A stretch of 64,000 nucleotides of DNA from Spirochaetota bacterium. Its GTDB lineage: Bacteria; Spirochaetota; Spirochaetia; Treponematales; UBA12059. The stretch covers positions 372,001 through 436,000 of the forward strand of contig JAKLDN010000003.1 in assembly GCA_022703505.1 (NCBI GenBank). Direction: 5' to 3'. A program made the position numbers and the translations under genes. The notes beneath the pieces are model-generated. The model did no database searches. It saw only the letters and a program-made list of their open reading frames with translations, and had not been told where the DNA came from. Within the stretch, counting starts at the first letter, position 1; every line of letters begins with the position of its first letter. Of the stretch, positions 55,466 to 63,992 are shown piece by piece.

Positions 55466-56230
55466 CTAGGGTTTGACGTACCACAGCTCCCGGATCTCCC
55501 GGCCCTCCGTCAGGGCCCGGCGCTCGAACTTGGTGACCGGGCGCCAGGGAGCCCGGTCCGCCCAGCCCCCGGGGAACCGGTTGGTCAGGCCCGGGGTGGA
55601 GTCCAGGGCGTCCCGGGCCCAGAGGGCGTATTCCTCCCAGTCCGTCACGAAGTAGAGGTAGCCCCAGGGTACAAGTCGGGAGGCCAAAAGATCCGTCAGG
55701 GGCCTCTGGATCAGGCGGCGCTTGTGGTGGCGCTTCTTGGGCCAGGGATCCGGGAAGAACACGTGGAATCCCGAGACGGAACCGGGGCGGACGCAGTCCT
55801 CGAGAAACTCGACCGCGTCGTGGTGCAGGATGCGGAGGTTCCGCAGGCTCCGGTTCTCGATTTCCGAGAGGAGCTTGCCGACCCCGGGGGTATGCACCTC
55901 GATGCCCAGGAAATTCGTGGCCGGAAGGGCTGCCGCGATCTCGGCGGTGGCCACCCCCATGCCGAAGCCGATTTCCACTACGAACGGGGCCGTCCGGCCG
56001 AACGCGGTTTCCGGGACGAAGGGCTCCCCGGAGCGGAAGGGAACGCACCAGCGGGCGGCCAGGGTCTCGAAGGAAGTACGCTGGAATTCCGTCATCCGCC
56101 CCGCGCGGAGAGCGTAGGAACGGATGCCCCGGCGAAGGGCCGTGACGGATTCCCGCGGAGCCGGCGCGGGTGAATCGGGTCCCACGGTTTCGGCGGAATT
56201 CCGGTTCAGGGTGTCAGGTTCATCGTCCAT
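55466..56230 (-). CDS. trmB: tRNA (guanine-N7-)-methyltransferase
   Basis: 254 residues from ATG 56230, inside the end of the upstream lipoprotein gene (overlap about 25 bases). It makes m7G46 in tRNA. SAM-binding VEIGFGMGVATAEIA, the acidic ribose site FLGIEVHTPGVG, and the family signature FFPDPWPKKRHHKRR are all present. An N-terminal extension of about 60 residues rich in Arg and Pro precedes the domain. Last gene of the hisS-lipoprotein-trmB unit. Confidence 0.93.
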   Translation of the reverse strand: MDDEPDTLNRNSAETVGPDSPAPAPRESVTALRRGIRSYALRAGRMTEFQRTSFETLAARWCVPFRSGEPFVPETAFGRTAPFVVEIGFGMGVATAEIAAALPATNFLGIEVHTPGVGKLLSEIENRSLRNLRILHHDAVEFLEDCVRPGSVSGFHVFFPDPWPKKRHHKRRLIQRPLTDLLASRLVPWGYLYFVTDWEEYALWARDALDSTPGLTNRFPGGWADRAPWRPVTKFERRALTEGREIRELWYVKP

Positions 56231-56910
56231 GAGAATACTCCCAGGTTTCTCTCCGCGTCGTACCCGTACGCGACCAGGGTCTCGGCTTCCTGCCTCCACC
56301 CGGGCGAGGCGTACAGACGGTCCAGGGTTTCCGGCTGCCGGGGCGCGTCGACGGTTCTGAGCAGGGCTCCGGAGGCGTCCAGGAAGAGGAGCTCCGTACG
56401 GGGATATTTGGAGGTCACCGAGATCGAATCCCCGGTCCGGCGGAGGACGGGAAACGCCGCCCCCTTTTCGATCCCGTCGCCGATGGAGAACGTCGTCTCG
56501 TCCGAATCCCCGGCCAGATCCTCCAGAACGACCCGATAAAGTCCCCGGGGAAGCGCCCGGGCGTCAACCGGGGAGAGTCCGGTCCCCCCGACCCAGGTCT
56601 CCTTGCCCCGATCGTTCCGGGTCCAGGTCTCAGGGGTCAGGGTCCAGTAGGTCTCCCGGCCGTCGTGCAGGACGTGCAGGGCGGCCAGGTCCTTGACCCC
56701 GTCTTCGTCCCGGACCGCCGCGAAGATCGAGAGCTGCTCCGACGCCGAGGCGCCCCGGGGATCCGCGGGCCGAAGGTTCAGGCGGTATTCCAGGGAGACC
56801 AGTTCGGGGGCATGGCCGCTGCAGGACGAACCCAGGAGGGCGGTTCCCGCGATCAGGATTCCGGCGAGGACTTGCCCGCCCGGTACCCCCGGTTTTCGGG
56901 CGCACCGCAC
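56206..56910 (-). CDS. Lipoprotein of unknown function
   Basis: 234 residues from GTG 56910, two bases after the hisS stop. Signal peptide ending in lipobox LGSSC. The rest has regular alternating hydrophobic strands (LVSLEYRLNLRPADP, LYRVVLEDLAGDSDETTF), suggesting a beta-sandwich. No cysteine or catalytic motifs after the lipid anchor. Its position between hisS and trmB looks like operon convenience rather than function. I do not recognise the family. Confidence 0.68.
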   Translation of the reverse strand: MRCARKPGVPGGQVLAGILIAGTALLGSSCSGHAPELVSLEYRLNLRPADPRGASASEQLSIFAAVRDEDGVKDLAALHVLHDGRETYWTLTPETWTRNDRGKETWVGGTGLSPVDARALPRGLYRVVLEDLAGDSDETTFSIGDGIEKGAAFPVLRRTGDSISVTSKYPRTELLFLDASGALLRTVDAPRQPETLDRLYASPGWRQEAETLVAYGYDAERNLGVFSWTMNLTP

Positions 56911-56912
56911 GG

Positions 56913-58220
56913 CTAGGCCGATCCTCCCGCCAGATCCGCCGCGGCTTCCCGAACGGACGGGTACTCCCGGGATTCCCGGGTAGCCAGATTCTTGACCGCG
57001 AGGACGCCCCGGGCGCTTTCCGCGGCCCCGAGGAATATGCCGAAGGGAACGGATTTTCTCTCCGCGTAGGCGAACTGCTGGGAAAGCTTGCGGTTCTCCG
57101 GATAGACCTCGCAGGGGATTCCGGCGGCCCGGAGTTCCCGGGCCAGTTCCCAGTATCGGGGTAAAAATCCGTCCTCAACGTGGAAGATCAGCACCCGGGT
57201 ATTCCCGGACCGCCGGTTCGAGCGGCCCAGGGCCTCCAGGGCCGCAAGGAGTCGATCCAGGCCGATGGCCGCCCCGACTCCCGGAAGGTTCTGCCGGGTG
57301 TACAGGGACGCCAGCTCGTTGTACCGCCCTCCGGAGCAAACCGAGCCTATCTCGGGCAGGGCCTCCAGGGAGGTCTCGAACACCACGCCGGTGTAGTAAT
57401 CCAGGCCCCGGGTTATCGAGGGATCCAGGACCAGTCTGTCCGAGATCCCCGCGGCCCGGGCGCACTCGAAAACCTCCCCGAGACGGGCGGAGTCGGGATT
57501 GTCCCCCCCCGCGGCGGCGGTGATCTTGGCCAGGGTCTCCGGAAAATCTTTTTCTTTCCGGGTGAAGTCGAGGACCCGGTCCGCGGTCCCTTCCCCCGCC
57601 GCGGCTGCCAGCTGGGCCCGCACCTCTTCGGTTCCCGCCTTCTCGAGCTTGTCCACGATCCGGAGGATGTCCGAGGAGGCCGACTCGGCTCCCGCCGACG
57701 CGAGGAACCGGTTGAAAACTCCCCGGTGGTTGATCCGGATGCGGAAATCCTCCACCCCAAGGGCCCGCATGGAGTCGGCGATCACCTGGATGGTCTCGAA
57801 ATCCGAGGAGGCGCAGTCCGCCCCCACCACGTCGAAATCGCACTGGGTGAATTCCCGATATCGGCCGCGCTGGGTGTTCTCGCCGCGCCACACCTTGGCG
57901 ATGTGGTACCGCTTGAAGGGCAGGTAGAGCTCCCCGGCATGCTCCGCCATGAAGCGCGCGAAGGGGACCGTGAGGTCGAAGCGCAGGGCGACATCCCGAT
58001 CGCCGTGATCCCGGAATCGGTACACCTGTTTGTCCGTCTCGCCTCCGCCCTTTCCTAAAAGGATTTCGGCGTACTCCAGGGCCGGCGTGTCGATGGGGAC
58101 GAAGCCGAAGGTCCGGAAAACCTTCTCCAGCCGCTCCGTAAGGTCCCGGCGCTCCATCTCCGCGTCGGGCAGGAAATCCCGGAATCCCTTGAGCACCCGG
58201 GGCTGTATGATGTCGCTCAT
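56913..58220 (-). CDS. hisS: Histidyl-tRNA synthetase
   Basis: 435 residues. Class II synthetase. Motif 1 region near FGFVPIDTPALEY, motif 2 as RFDLTVPFARFMAEH with KVWRGENTQRGRYREFTQCDFD, histidine A box RGLDYYTGVVFE, and GGRYNELASLY with motif 3 GAAIGLDRLLAAL. A C-terminal anticodon-binding domain follows. ATG 58220 is 6 bases after CATACT on the minus strand, so it also looks leaderless. Heads a unit with a lipoprotein and trmB. Confidence 0.96.
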   Translation of the reverse strand: MSDIIQPRVLKGFRDFLPDAEMERRDLTERLEKVFRTFGFVPIDTPALEYAEILLGKGGGETDKQVYRFRDHGDRDVALRFDLTVPFARFMAEHAGELYLPFKRYHIAKVWRGENTQRGRYREFTQCDFDVVGADCASSDFETIQVIADSMRALGVEDFRIRINHRGVFNRFLASAGAESASSDILRIVDKLEKAGTEEVRAQLAAAAGEGTADRVLDFTRKEKDFPETLAKITAAAGGDNPDSARLGEVFECARAAGISDRLVLDPSITRGLDYYTGVVFETSLEALPEIGSVCSGGRYNELASLYTRQNLPGVGAAIGLDRLLAALEALGRSNRRSGNTRVLIFHVEDGFLPRYWELARELRAAGIPCEVYPENRKLSQQFAYAERKSVPFGIFLGAAESARGVLAVKNLATRESREYPSVREAAADLAGGSA

Positions 58221-58226
58221 GGGGGG

Positions 58227-58232
58227 AGTATG
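58227..58232 (-). promoter_or_regulatory. -10 box of hisS
   Basis: CATACT on the minus strand (58232-58227), six C residues, ATG 58220. A TGTACA lies about 19 bases further up as a weak -35. Confidence 0.4.
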
Positions 58233-58288
58233 GCGGAAAATGGGGGAGGGTGTACAGGAGTGTGCGGTAAACGGTGAACCGCGGATGG

Positions 58289-58294
58289 TATAAT
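58289..58294 (+). promoter_or_regulatory. Consensus TATAAT, upstream promoter of coaX
   Basis: TATAAT at 58289-58294 without a good -35. If used, it gives a leader of about 125 bases to coaX. That leader holds the palindrome GGGTACCC (58339-58346) and two direct copies of CCGTTCAC (58357-58364, 58371-58378). Confidence 0.4.
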
Positions 58295-58389
58295 CTCAGG
58301 GACCGGAAAAATGCGCCAGATCCGTAGCAGGCGTCCGCGGGTACCCGGACACATTCCCGTTCACGGACCACCGTTCACCAACCCCCGCC

Positions 58390-58418
58390 TTGACATCCCC
58401 TCGTCCCTGGCCGATGAT
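58390..58418 (+). promoter_or_regulatory. Leaderless promoter of coaX
   Basis: Consensus TTGACA (58390-58395), 17-base spacer, GATGAT (58413-58418), 6 bases, ATG 58425. Confidence 0.6.
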
Positions 58419-58424
58419 CCCCTC

Positions 58425-59186
58425 ATGCTGATGGCCATCGACGTTGGAAACACGAATATCGTGGGCGGCGTGTACGAGGGGAACGTGCTCCGGGAGACCC
58501 TCCGGATCCAGACGGTGACCAAGAAGACCGAGGACGAATACGTCACGGTCTTCCGGGCCATTTTGACCGAGCGGGACATCGACCCGGCCTCGATCGACCG
58601 GGTGATCGTGAGCTCCGTGGTACCCGCCCTCACGGGCTCCATATCCGCCATGGTCGTGCGGCTCTTCCGGACCGAACCGATCGTCCTGGGACCGGCCCTC
58701 TATTCCCGGCTCCCCGTGAAAGTGATCGCCCAGGACGAGATCGGGACGGACCTGGTGGCCGACGCGGTCGCGGCCTACGGCAAGGTCGGAGGAGCCTGCA
58801 TCGTCGTCGACTTCGGCACGGCCCTGACTTTTACCTGCGTGTCCGGCGCCGGGGAGATACGGGGGGTTTCCATCGCCCCCGGGCTGGGAACCGCCGTGGG
58901 CGCCCTGTCCAGGGATACGGCCCAGCTCCCCAACGTGCCCCTGGCGCCCCCGCCCTCGGTGCTGGGCCAGAATACCGTCCAGGCCATCCAGGCCGGCGTG
59001 GTGTACGGCTACACGGGGCTCGTGGAGTACTTGATCGGCCGGATGGTGCGGGAACTGGGGGCCGAGGCCAAGATCGTCGCCACGGGCGGACTTTGCCGGG
59101 TGGTCGCGCCCCTGACCGATGTATTCGACCTCGTGGAGCCGGACCTCACCCTGGACGGACTCGCGCGGATCGCCCGGTACGTCTAG
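58425..59186 (+). CDS. coaX: Type III pantothenate kinase
   Basis: 253 residues from ATG 58425; the open frame upstream codes for nothing recognisable. First step of coenzyme A synthesis, acetyl-CoA-insensitive form. Seen: phosphate-1 motif AIDVGNTNIVGGVYEG, GTDLVADAVAAYG, adenosine-site VVDFGTALTFTCV, GVSIAPGLGTAVGALS, and ATGGLCRVVAPL near the end. All ASKHA blocks are present. A good leaderless promoter sits right upstream, with a second candidate further back. Convergent with the small hypothetical, 3 bases between stops. Confidence 0.95.
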   Translation: MLMAIDVGNTNIVGGVYEGNVLRETLRIQTVTKKTEDEYVTVFRAILTERDIDPASIDRVIVSSVVPALTGSISAMVVRLFRTEPIVLGPALYSRLPVKVIAQDEIGTDLVADAVAAYGKVGGACIVVDFGTALTFTCVSGAGEIRGVSIAPGLGTAVGALSRDTAQLPNVPLAPPPSVLGQNTVQAIQAGVVYGYTGLVEYLIGRMVRELGAEAKIVATGGLCRVVAPLTDVFDLVEPDLTLDGLARIARYV

Positions 59187-59189
59187 GGA

Positions 59190-59645
59190 TCAGGGAGCCT
59201 CGCCCCGCAGCAGTTCCGAAAGTTCGTCGCCGGATACCACATCCTCGTCCGAGGTCCCGTCGTTCAGGGCGGCGCTGGCCAGGTCGCGGATCTCCGCGGC
59301 CAGGGATCGCAGGTCCCGGGTGAGGATTTCCAGGTCCGTGCCGCGGGTCGCCGCCCCCCGGGAAAGCTCGCCCTCCCCGGAGGCCAGGTCGGAGACGGCC
59401 TCTGCAAGAGACCGGGCGCTCCGGGACAGCAGGACCAGGTATTCGGCGCGGTCCATGAGCCGGGGATTGGACTCCAGGAGCTCCTTGAACTCCTTCAAGG
59501 CGCGCTGGGCGAAGACCGCGTCCTCCAGGACCTTCGTGGCGAACAAGTCCGCGTCGGGCTGGACCTTGACGGCGTCGGAGACCAAGGAGACGAGCCGGCG
59601 GACGTACCACAGGTCGTCCTGGATTCTGATTTTCTGCTGGGCCAT
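59190..59645 (-). CDS. Small helical protein of unknown function
   Basis: 151 residues, soluble, nearly all predicted helix, acidic at the C-terminus (DEDVVSGDELSELLRGE). Regular leucine spacing (DLEILTRDLRSLAAEIRDLASAAL) suggests coiled-coil or bundle formation. No domain recognised. Coding is supported by the sensible composition and by tight packing against coaX. GGGGGGATC precedes the ATG. It is divergent from the rpsF operon. Confidence 0.6.
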   Translation of the reverse strand: MAQQKIRIQDDLWYVRRLVSLVSDAVKVQPDADLFATKVLEDAVFAQRALKEFKELLESNPRLMDRAEYLVLLSRSARSLAEAVSDLASGEGELSRGAATRGTDLEILTRDLRSLAAEIRDLASAALNDGTSDEDVVSGDELSELLRGEAP

Positions 59646-59708
59646 GATCCCCCCGTTCCAGCATCGGCGCCTTTCAGGCCCTAGTCAAGCCCGGGGGAGC
59701 TGTCCACC

Positions 59709-59737
59709 TTGATGTTTCCCCCCGTTCCTGATATTGT
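59709..59737 (+). promoter_or_regulatory. Promoter of the rpsF-ssb-rpsR operon
   Basis: TTGATG (59709-59714), 17-base spacer, TATTGT (59732-59737). About 50 bases of leader precede rpsF. Confidence 0.6.
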
Positions 59738-59750
59738 ACCTTGCCTCTTT

Positions 59751-59772
59751 ATCCGTCCCTTGGAGGACGGAT
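59751..59772 (+). promoter_or_regulatory. Leader hairpin of rpsF, possible S6:S18 autoregulatory site
   Basis: ATCCGTCC, loop CTTGGA, GGACGGAT: a perfect 8-bp stem in the rpsF leader, containing the CCG triplet that known S6:S18 leader motifs use. The Shine-Dalgarno GGGAGG follows at 59785-59790. Assignment to the S6:S18 family is tentative, since the usual bulge is not clear. Confidence 0.4.
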
Positions 59773-59794
59773 CGAAAGTCCATAGGGAGGAACT

Positions 59795-60076
59795 ATGCGA
59801 TCCTACGAACTCGTCTCGATCTTCCCGACCGAGGAAGAACTCTTCCGTGTCGGGAAGGAATCCGTGGCGGCCGAGCTTGTCAAGCAGGGCGCCCAGAACA
59901 TCAAGGAAGAGGACATGGGCGACCGGCCCCTGGCGTACCCCATCCGGAAGAAGGTCCGGGGGCACTACATCCTCTTTTCCATGCAATTCCCCGGTGAAAA
60001 CGTCGACGCCACGGAGAAGGTCTTCAAGCTCAATCCCAACATTCTCCGGTACCTCTTCGTCCGGGCGGACGCCTAA
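59795..60076 (+). CDS. rpsF: 30S ribosomal protein S6
   Basis: 93 residues. Matches S6 throughout: MRSYELVSIFPTEEEL start, RPLAYPIRKKVRGHYILF centre with the conserved ribonucleoprotein-fold strand, and LNPNILRYLFVR end. It lacks the long acidic tail of some S6 proteins. It partners with S18 (rpsR) on the 30S platform. A good Shine-Dalgarno (GGGAGG) and leader hairpin precede it. First gene of the operon. Confidence 0.97.
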   Translation: MRSYELVSIFPTEEELFRVGKESVAAELVKQGAQNIKEEDMGDRPLAYPIRKKVRGHYILFSMQFPGENVDATEKVFKLNPNILRYLFVRADA

Positions 60077-60097
60077 CAGGCGGAAGGGCGGCGAAAC

Positions 60098-60577
60098 ATG
60101 TCCAGTTTCAGCGTTGTCGTATTGGTGGGAAACCTGACTCGCGACGCCCAGCTCAAGTATACCCCCTCGGGATTCCCGATCTGCACCTTCGGAATCGCGA
60201 TCAATACCCGGAAGAAGAACGGGGACCAATGGGTGGACGAAGCCAACTTCTTCGACATCGAGCTCTTCGGGAAGAGCGCCGAATCCCTCAACCAGTACCT
60301 TACGAAAGGCAAGATGGTGGGGGTGGAAGGCGAGCTGCGCCAGGACCGATGGGAGCAGGACGGCCAGTCCCGGAGCAAGGTCAAGATCGTGGCCAACAAG
60401 GTGAACCTCCTGGGAGGAGGGAACCGTGAGGGTTCCTACTCGGGAGGCGGAGCCCCCGCGCAGGGCGGTTCCGGCTGGCGCGACCAGGCCGAGCGGCCCG
60501 CCCCGAAAGGCCGGCCCGCTCCGGGCGAATCGACTCCTCCGGAAACCGATGACTTTTCCGACGACATCCCGTTCTGA
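60098..60577 (+). CDS. ssb: Single-stranded DNA-binding protein
   Basis: 159 residues. N-terminal OB fold ([67 protein letters not shown]). A Gly/Pro-rich linker follows, then the acidic tip DDFSDDIPF that recruits DNA repair and replication proteins. Its place between rpsF and rpsR is the classic bacterial arrangement. Confidence 0.97.
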   Translation: MSSFSVVVLVGNLTRDAQLKYTPSGFPICTFGIAINTRKKNGDQWVDEANFFDIELFGKSAESLNQYLTKGKMVGVEGELRQDRWEQDGQSRSKVKIVANKVNLLGGGNREGSYSGGGAPAQGGSGWRDQAERPAPKGRPAPGESTPPETDDFSDDIPF

Positions 60578-60606
60578 AAACCGAACGAACATTCAAGGAG
60601 ACCAGT

Positions 60607-61002
60607 ATGTCCGATATTCGAGAGAACCAGGAATCCCCCGCGGCCCGGGAGCCCCGGGAGGAAATGCGCCCTCCCCGGGATGATCAGGATTCCCGCCGGG
60701 ACGGCCCCCGAGACGGCGGCCGCGAAGGCCCCCGGGACGGCGGCCGGGACGGCGAGGACGGCGGCCGCGGCGGCCCCCGGGGAGGCCGCAAGGGCTTCTT
60801 CCGGAAGAAGGTCTGCAAGTTCTGCACCAACAAGCTCCGCATCGACTACAAGGATCCGGACACCCTCCGCCGTTTCGTGACCGAGCGGGGCAAGATCCTT
60901 CCCCGGCGCATCACCGGGTCCTGTGCCAAGCACCAGCGCGCCCTGGCCGTCGCCATCAAGCGCGCCCGCGCCCTGGCCTTCCTGCCCTTCGTCTCCAAGT
61001 AA
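60607..61002 (+). CDS. rpsR: 30S ribosomal protein S18 with long N-terminal Asp/Arg/Gly extension
   Basis: 131 residues, against about 70-90 usually. The S18 body begins near residue 61 ([16 protein letters not shown], with the CxxC of the zinc form) and continues through [27 protein letters not shown] to the end. Residues 20-60 are a repetitive [15 protein letters not shown] tract. AAGGAGACC precedes the ATG. The extension is clearly in frame and preceded by the usual spacing, so it is translated. Confidence 0.95.
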   Translation: MSDIRENQESPAAREPREEMRPPRDDQDSRRDGPRDGGREGPRDGGRDGEDGGRGGPRGGRKGFFRKKVCKFCTNKLRIDYKDPDTLRRFVTERGKILPRRITGSCAKHQRALAVAIKRARALAFLPFVSK

Positions 61003-61016
61003 GGCAAGCTTCCGGC

Positions 61017-62018
61017 ATGGAAACCAAGAGCGCCCGAATCCCGGAATTCCGCTATCTCGCCCTCGGTGCGGTGGCGGCATTCCTGTACGGTTCCACGGTA
61101 TTCTCGCTGTTCTTCGCGATGCCCCTCCAGACCTCCTGGTCCCGGGGCGGATACCGGGCGTTCTTCGTTTCCCTGTCCGTCGCCTTGGCCGGCACGGCGG
61201 GATGGCTCTTCTGGCAGTACCGGGGCCTGCCCTTCGGGGACCTCGGGGGCTTCCTCCTCATGCTGTCCCTGCCCGCGGGATTGGCCGGTGCCATGGCCCT
61301 TGCGAACGCGGGGTTCCTGGCCCGCCTGCCCCTCGTATACCGGGTCATGGCGGGATCCCTGGTCATCGTCGCGATCTCCCTGCCCTCGATCTACTCGCTG
61401 TTCGCGAGCCCGGACGTCCAGGCCTATCTCCTTCAAGGCATCGAGGAGATGACCCGGACCATGGATTCGGTCGGAGGGGAGGGGTACGCGGGCGCGGTCC
61501 TGCGATCCAGCCTGGAACCCGAGGCGATGCTTCAAGCCGCTCGCCGGGTCATAGCCGACGGGTTCGCCGCCGTGCTCTTCGGGGCCACCTTCCTGGCCCA
61601 CTGGCTCGGTACCCGCGCCGCGGGCGCCGACGCCCCGGGCTCCCGGAAGGTTCCCGCCCTGTCTTCGTTTTCCGTTCCGGGACAGCTGATCTGGGCCTTT
61701 TTGGGCTCCTGGTCCGCCGTCCTGTCCCTGAGGCTTCCGTACCTGGCCGGCCTTCGGTCGGCTCCGTTCCTGGAAGCCCTGGCGTGGAACGCCGCCCTGA
61801 CCGTCTCGCTCTGCTTCGCGGTCCAGGGACTCGGCATCCTGCGACATTTACTGGAGCGAATCGCTCCCACCGGTCCCCTCCGATGGACGGGGATCCTCCT
61901 CGTCGTCCTGCTCCTGTTCAACCTGAAAACGGGAGCCTGGACGGCGGGGACTCTCACGGTTCTCGGCGCGACCGAGACCTGGATACCGTACCGAACCAGC
62001 AAAGGAGTCCAAACATGA
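61017..62018 (+). CDS. Polytopic membrane protein, DUF2232/YybS-like
   Basis: 333 residues, about eight membrane helices with a soluble loop in the middle (about 145-175). The last third (PGQLIWAFLGSWSAVLSL, then LCFAVQGLGILRHLLER) follows the pattern of the DUF2232 family. In Bacillus, yybS of that family is also close to rplI. Function unknown. Its TGA overlaps the ATG of rplI (ATGA), so the two are coupled. Confidence 0.8.
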   Translation: METKSARIPEFRYLALGAVAAFLYGSTVFSLFFAMPLQTSWSRGGYRAFFVSLSVALAGTAGWLFWQYRGLPFGDLGGFLLMLSLPAGLAGAMALANAGFLARLPLVYRVMAGSLVIVAISLPSIYSLFASPDVQAYLLQGIEEMTRTMDSVGGEGYAGAVLRSSLEPEAMLQAARRVIADGFAAVLFGATFLAHWLGTRAAGADAPGSRKVPALSSFSVPGQLIWAFLGSWSAVLSLRLPYLAGLRSAPFLEALAWNAALTVSLCFAVQGLGILRHLLERIAPTGPLRWTGILLVVLLLFNLKTGAWTAGTLTVLGATETWIPYRTSKGVQT

Positions 62019-62587
62019 AGGTCATCCTGAACAACGATGTGCCCAACCTGGGCGAATTGGGAGACGTCAAGGAAGTCGCCCTGGGATATGCCCGCAACTT
62101 CCTGCTTCCCCGGGGTCTGGCCCTTCCGTACAACCAGAAGGTCGTGGCCCTGTTCGAGAAGCGCAAGACCGAGATCGAGTCCTTGAAGGCCAAGAAACGC
62201 CTGGAGAGCTCGGACCTCAAGACTCGCCTGGAAGCCGAGGAGATATCCCTGGTCCTTCCCGCGGGCGCCAACGGCAAGCTCTACGGCGCCGTCACCAACG
62301 CCACCGTGGCCGACGAGCTCCTCAAGAAGGGCTTCTCCGTGGACCGCAAGCGCATCGAGATTCCCGGCCGGGTCATCAAGAGCGTGGGGAACTACAAGGT
62401 CGCCATCCGCCTCTACGAGAAGGACGAGGCGACGATCAAGCTGGTCATCCGCGGCCAGTCCGACAAGGAAGCCCGTGCGGAAGCCGCGGCGGCCGCCACC
62501 ACCGCCCCTAAGGTGGAGCGGTTCAAGTCCGCCCACGTGGACGAGGACGAGGAGATCGACGAAAGGCTCCCCGAAGACCGGGACTAA
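62015..62587 (+). CDS. rplI: 50S ribosomal protein L9
   Basis: 190 residues from ATG 62015 (AAAGGAG upstream); an upstream extension of the frame is spurious. N-terminal domain MKVILNNDVPNLGELGDVKEVALGYARNFLLPRG is classic L9, then the long connecting helix and the C-terminal domain (LYGAVTNATVADELLKKG). An acidic, Ala-rich tail of about 40 residues (DEDEEIDERLPEDRD) is longer than usual. It binds the L1 stalk base. Confidence 0.96.
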   Translation: MKVILNNDVPNLGELGDVKEVALGYARNFLLPRGLALPYNQKVVALFEKRKTEIESLKAKKRLESSDLKTRLEAEEISLVLPAGANGKLYGAVTNATVADELLKKGFSVDRKRIEIPGRVIKSVGNYKVAIRLYEKDEATIKLVIRGQSDKEARAEAAAAATTAPKVERFKSAHVDEDEEIDERLPEDRD

Positions 62588-62593
62588 GAGCCC

Positions 62594-63931
62594 ATGGCGC
62601 CGACGCAGCTCAGGGACAAGGTTCCCCCGCACAACGCGGAAGCGGAACAGGCCGTGCTCGGCGCCATCCTCCTCGACCCCGACTCCGTGACCTTGGTCCT
62701 CCGGTTCCTGAGACCGGAGGACTTCTACGTCAATGCCAATCGGAACGTCTTTTCCGCCATCATTTCCCTCTATGAGAAAGGCCAGAAGCCCGACCTCATA
62801 ACCCTCACGGACGAACTCAGGCTTCTTGCCCTGCTGGACGCCTCGGGAGGGCCGGGCTACGTTGCCGACCTGACCAGCTTCGTCCCCTCCAGCGCCAACG
62901 TGGAATACTACGCCCGAATCGTGCAGGAGAACTCCGTCCGCAGGGCCCTCCTAAAGCTCTCCCAGCAGATGACCGCCAAGGTCTTCGACGATTCCGTGGA
63001 GAGTGCCCTGATGTTGGACGAGGCGCAGGCGTCGATCTTCGACATCAGCAACAAGCGCCAGGCGGTTTCCTACAAGAGCGTCAAGGAGCTTCTTCCCGAC
63101 ACCATCAAGATGATCGAGAAGCTCTACCGGACCAAGACCCCCTATACGGGCATCCCGAGCGGCTTCGCGGAGCTGGATTCCATGACCAGCGGCTTCCAGG
63201 ACTCGGAACTGGTCATCATCGGCGCCCGGCCCTCCCAGGGCAAGACCGCACTGGCCCTCACGATCGCCGCGCACACGGCCATCCACGAGAAGATCCCCAC
63301 GGCCTTCTTCTCCCTGGAGATGGCGGATACGGCCCTCATGCAGCGCATGGTGGCAAGCGAGGCCCGGATAGGGTCCGAGAAGATTCGCACGGGCCTCATG
63401 AAGCACAGCGACTTCCAGAGCCTGATCGACGCCGCGGGGCGCATCTACGACGCCCCCCTGTACATCATCGACATGCCCAACATGAAGCTCCTGGACCTCC
63501 GGACCCTCGCCCGGCGCCTCCGGGCGGAGCGCGACGTCCGTATCATCTTCGTGGACTACCTGACCCTGGTGACCCACGAGAACACCGAACTACCCCGGTG
63601 GGAGCAGATAGCCAGCATCTCACGGTCCCTCAAGGCCCTTGCCCGTGAACTCCGGATACCCGTCGTCGCACTCTCCCAGCTGAAGAGGGAGGCGGAGGGC
63701 AAGCAGCCCACCCTGGCGGATCTCCGGGAGTCCGGATCCATCGAGCAGGACGCGGACCTGATCCTCTTCCTTCACCGGGACCGTGAGCTGGGGAGGACCC
63801 AGGAGGAGCGTTCCAACCCGATCGAGACGGAGCTCATCGTGGCCAAGCAGCGGAACGGCCCGACGGGCACCTCCAGGATCCTCTTCCTTCCCGCCTTCAC
63901 CCGCTTCGAATCGATTGCAAAGCACTCATAG
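62594..63931 (+). CDS. dnaB: Replicative DNA helicase
   Basis: 445 residues. N-terminal helical domain (PPHNAEAEQAVLGAILLDP) and RecA-like helicase domain with Walker A GARPSQGKTALAL, H1a FFSLEM, Walker B IIFVDYLTLV, VVALSQLKREAEGKQPTLADLRESGSIEQDADLI, and the DnaB end GPTGT with arginine finger region. No intein. It loads at the origin and at restart sites. Last gene of the operon, 6 bases after rplI. Confidence 0.97.
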   Translation: MAPTQLRDKVPPHNAEAEQAVLGAILLDPDSVTLVLRFLRPEDFYVNANRNVFSAIISLYEKGQKPDLITLTDELRLLALLDASGGPGYVADLTSFVPSSANVEYYARIVQENSVRRALLKLSQQMTAKVFDDSVESALMLDEAQASIFDISNKRQAVSYKSVKELLPDTIKMIEKLYRTKTPYTGIPSGFAELDSMTSGFQDSELVIIGARPSQGKTALALTIAAHTAIHEKIPTAFFSLEMADTALMQRMVASEARIGSEKIRTGLMKHSDFQSLIDAAGRIYDAPLYIIDMPNMKLLDLRTLARRLRAERDVRIIFVDYLTLVTHENTELPRWEQIASISRSLKALARELRIPVVALSQLKREAEGKQPTLADLRESGSIEQDADLILFLHRDRELGRTQEERSNPIETELIVAKQRNGPTGTSRILFLPAFTRFESIAKHS

Positions 63932-63943
63932 GGGCTATACACT
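63915..63943 (+). promoter_or_regulatory. Promoter of the next gene, inside the end of dnaB
   Basis: TTGCAA (63915-63920), 17-base spacer, TACACT (63938-63943). The -35 lies within the last codons of dnaB. The leader of about 45 bases includes GGGGAGGG before the ATG at 63993. Confidence 0.55.
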
Positions 63944-63992
63944 ACTACTGATTCCGACAGAGGCGGGCCGTCGAGCGGCCGGGGAGGGCGTC

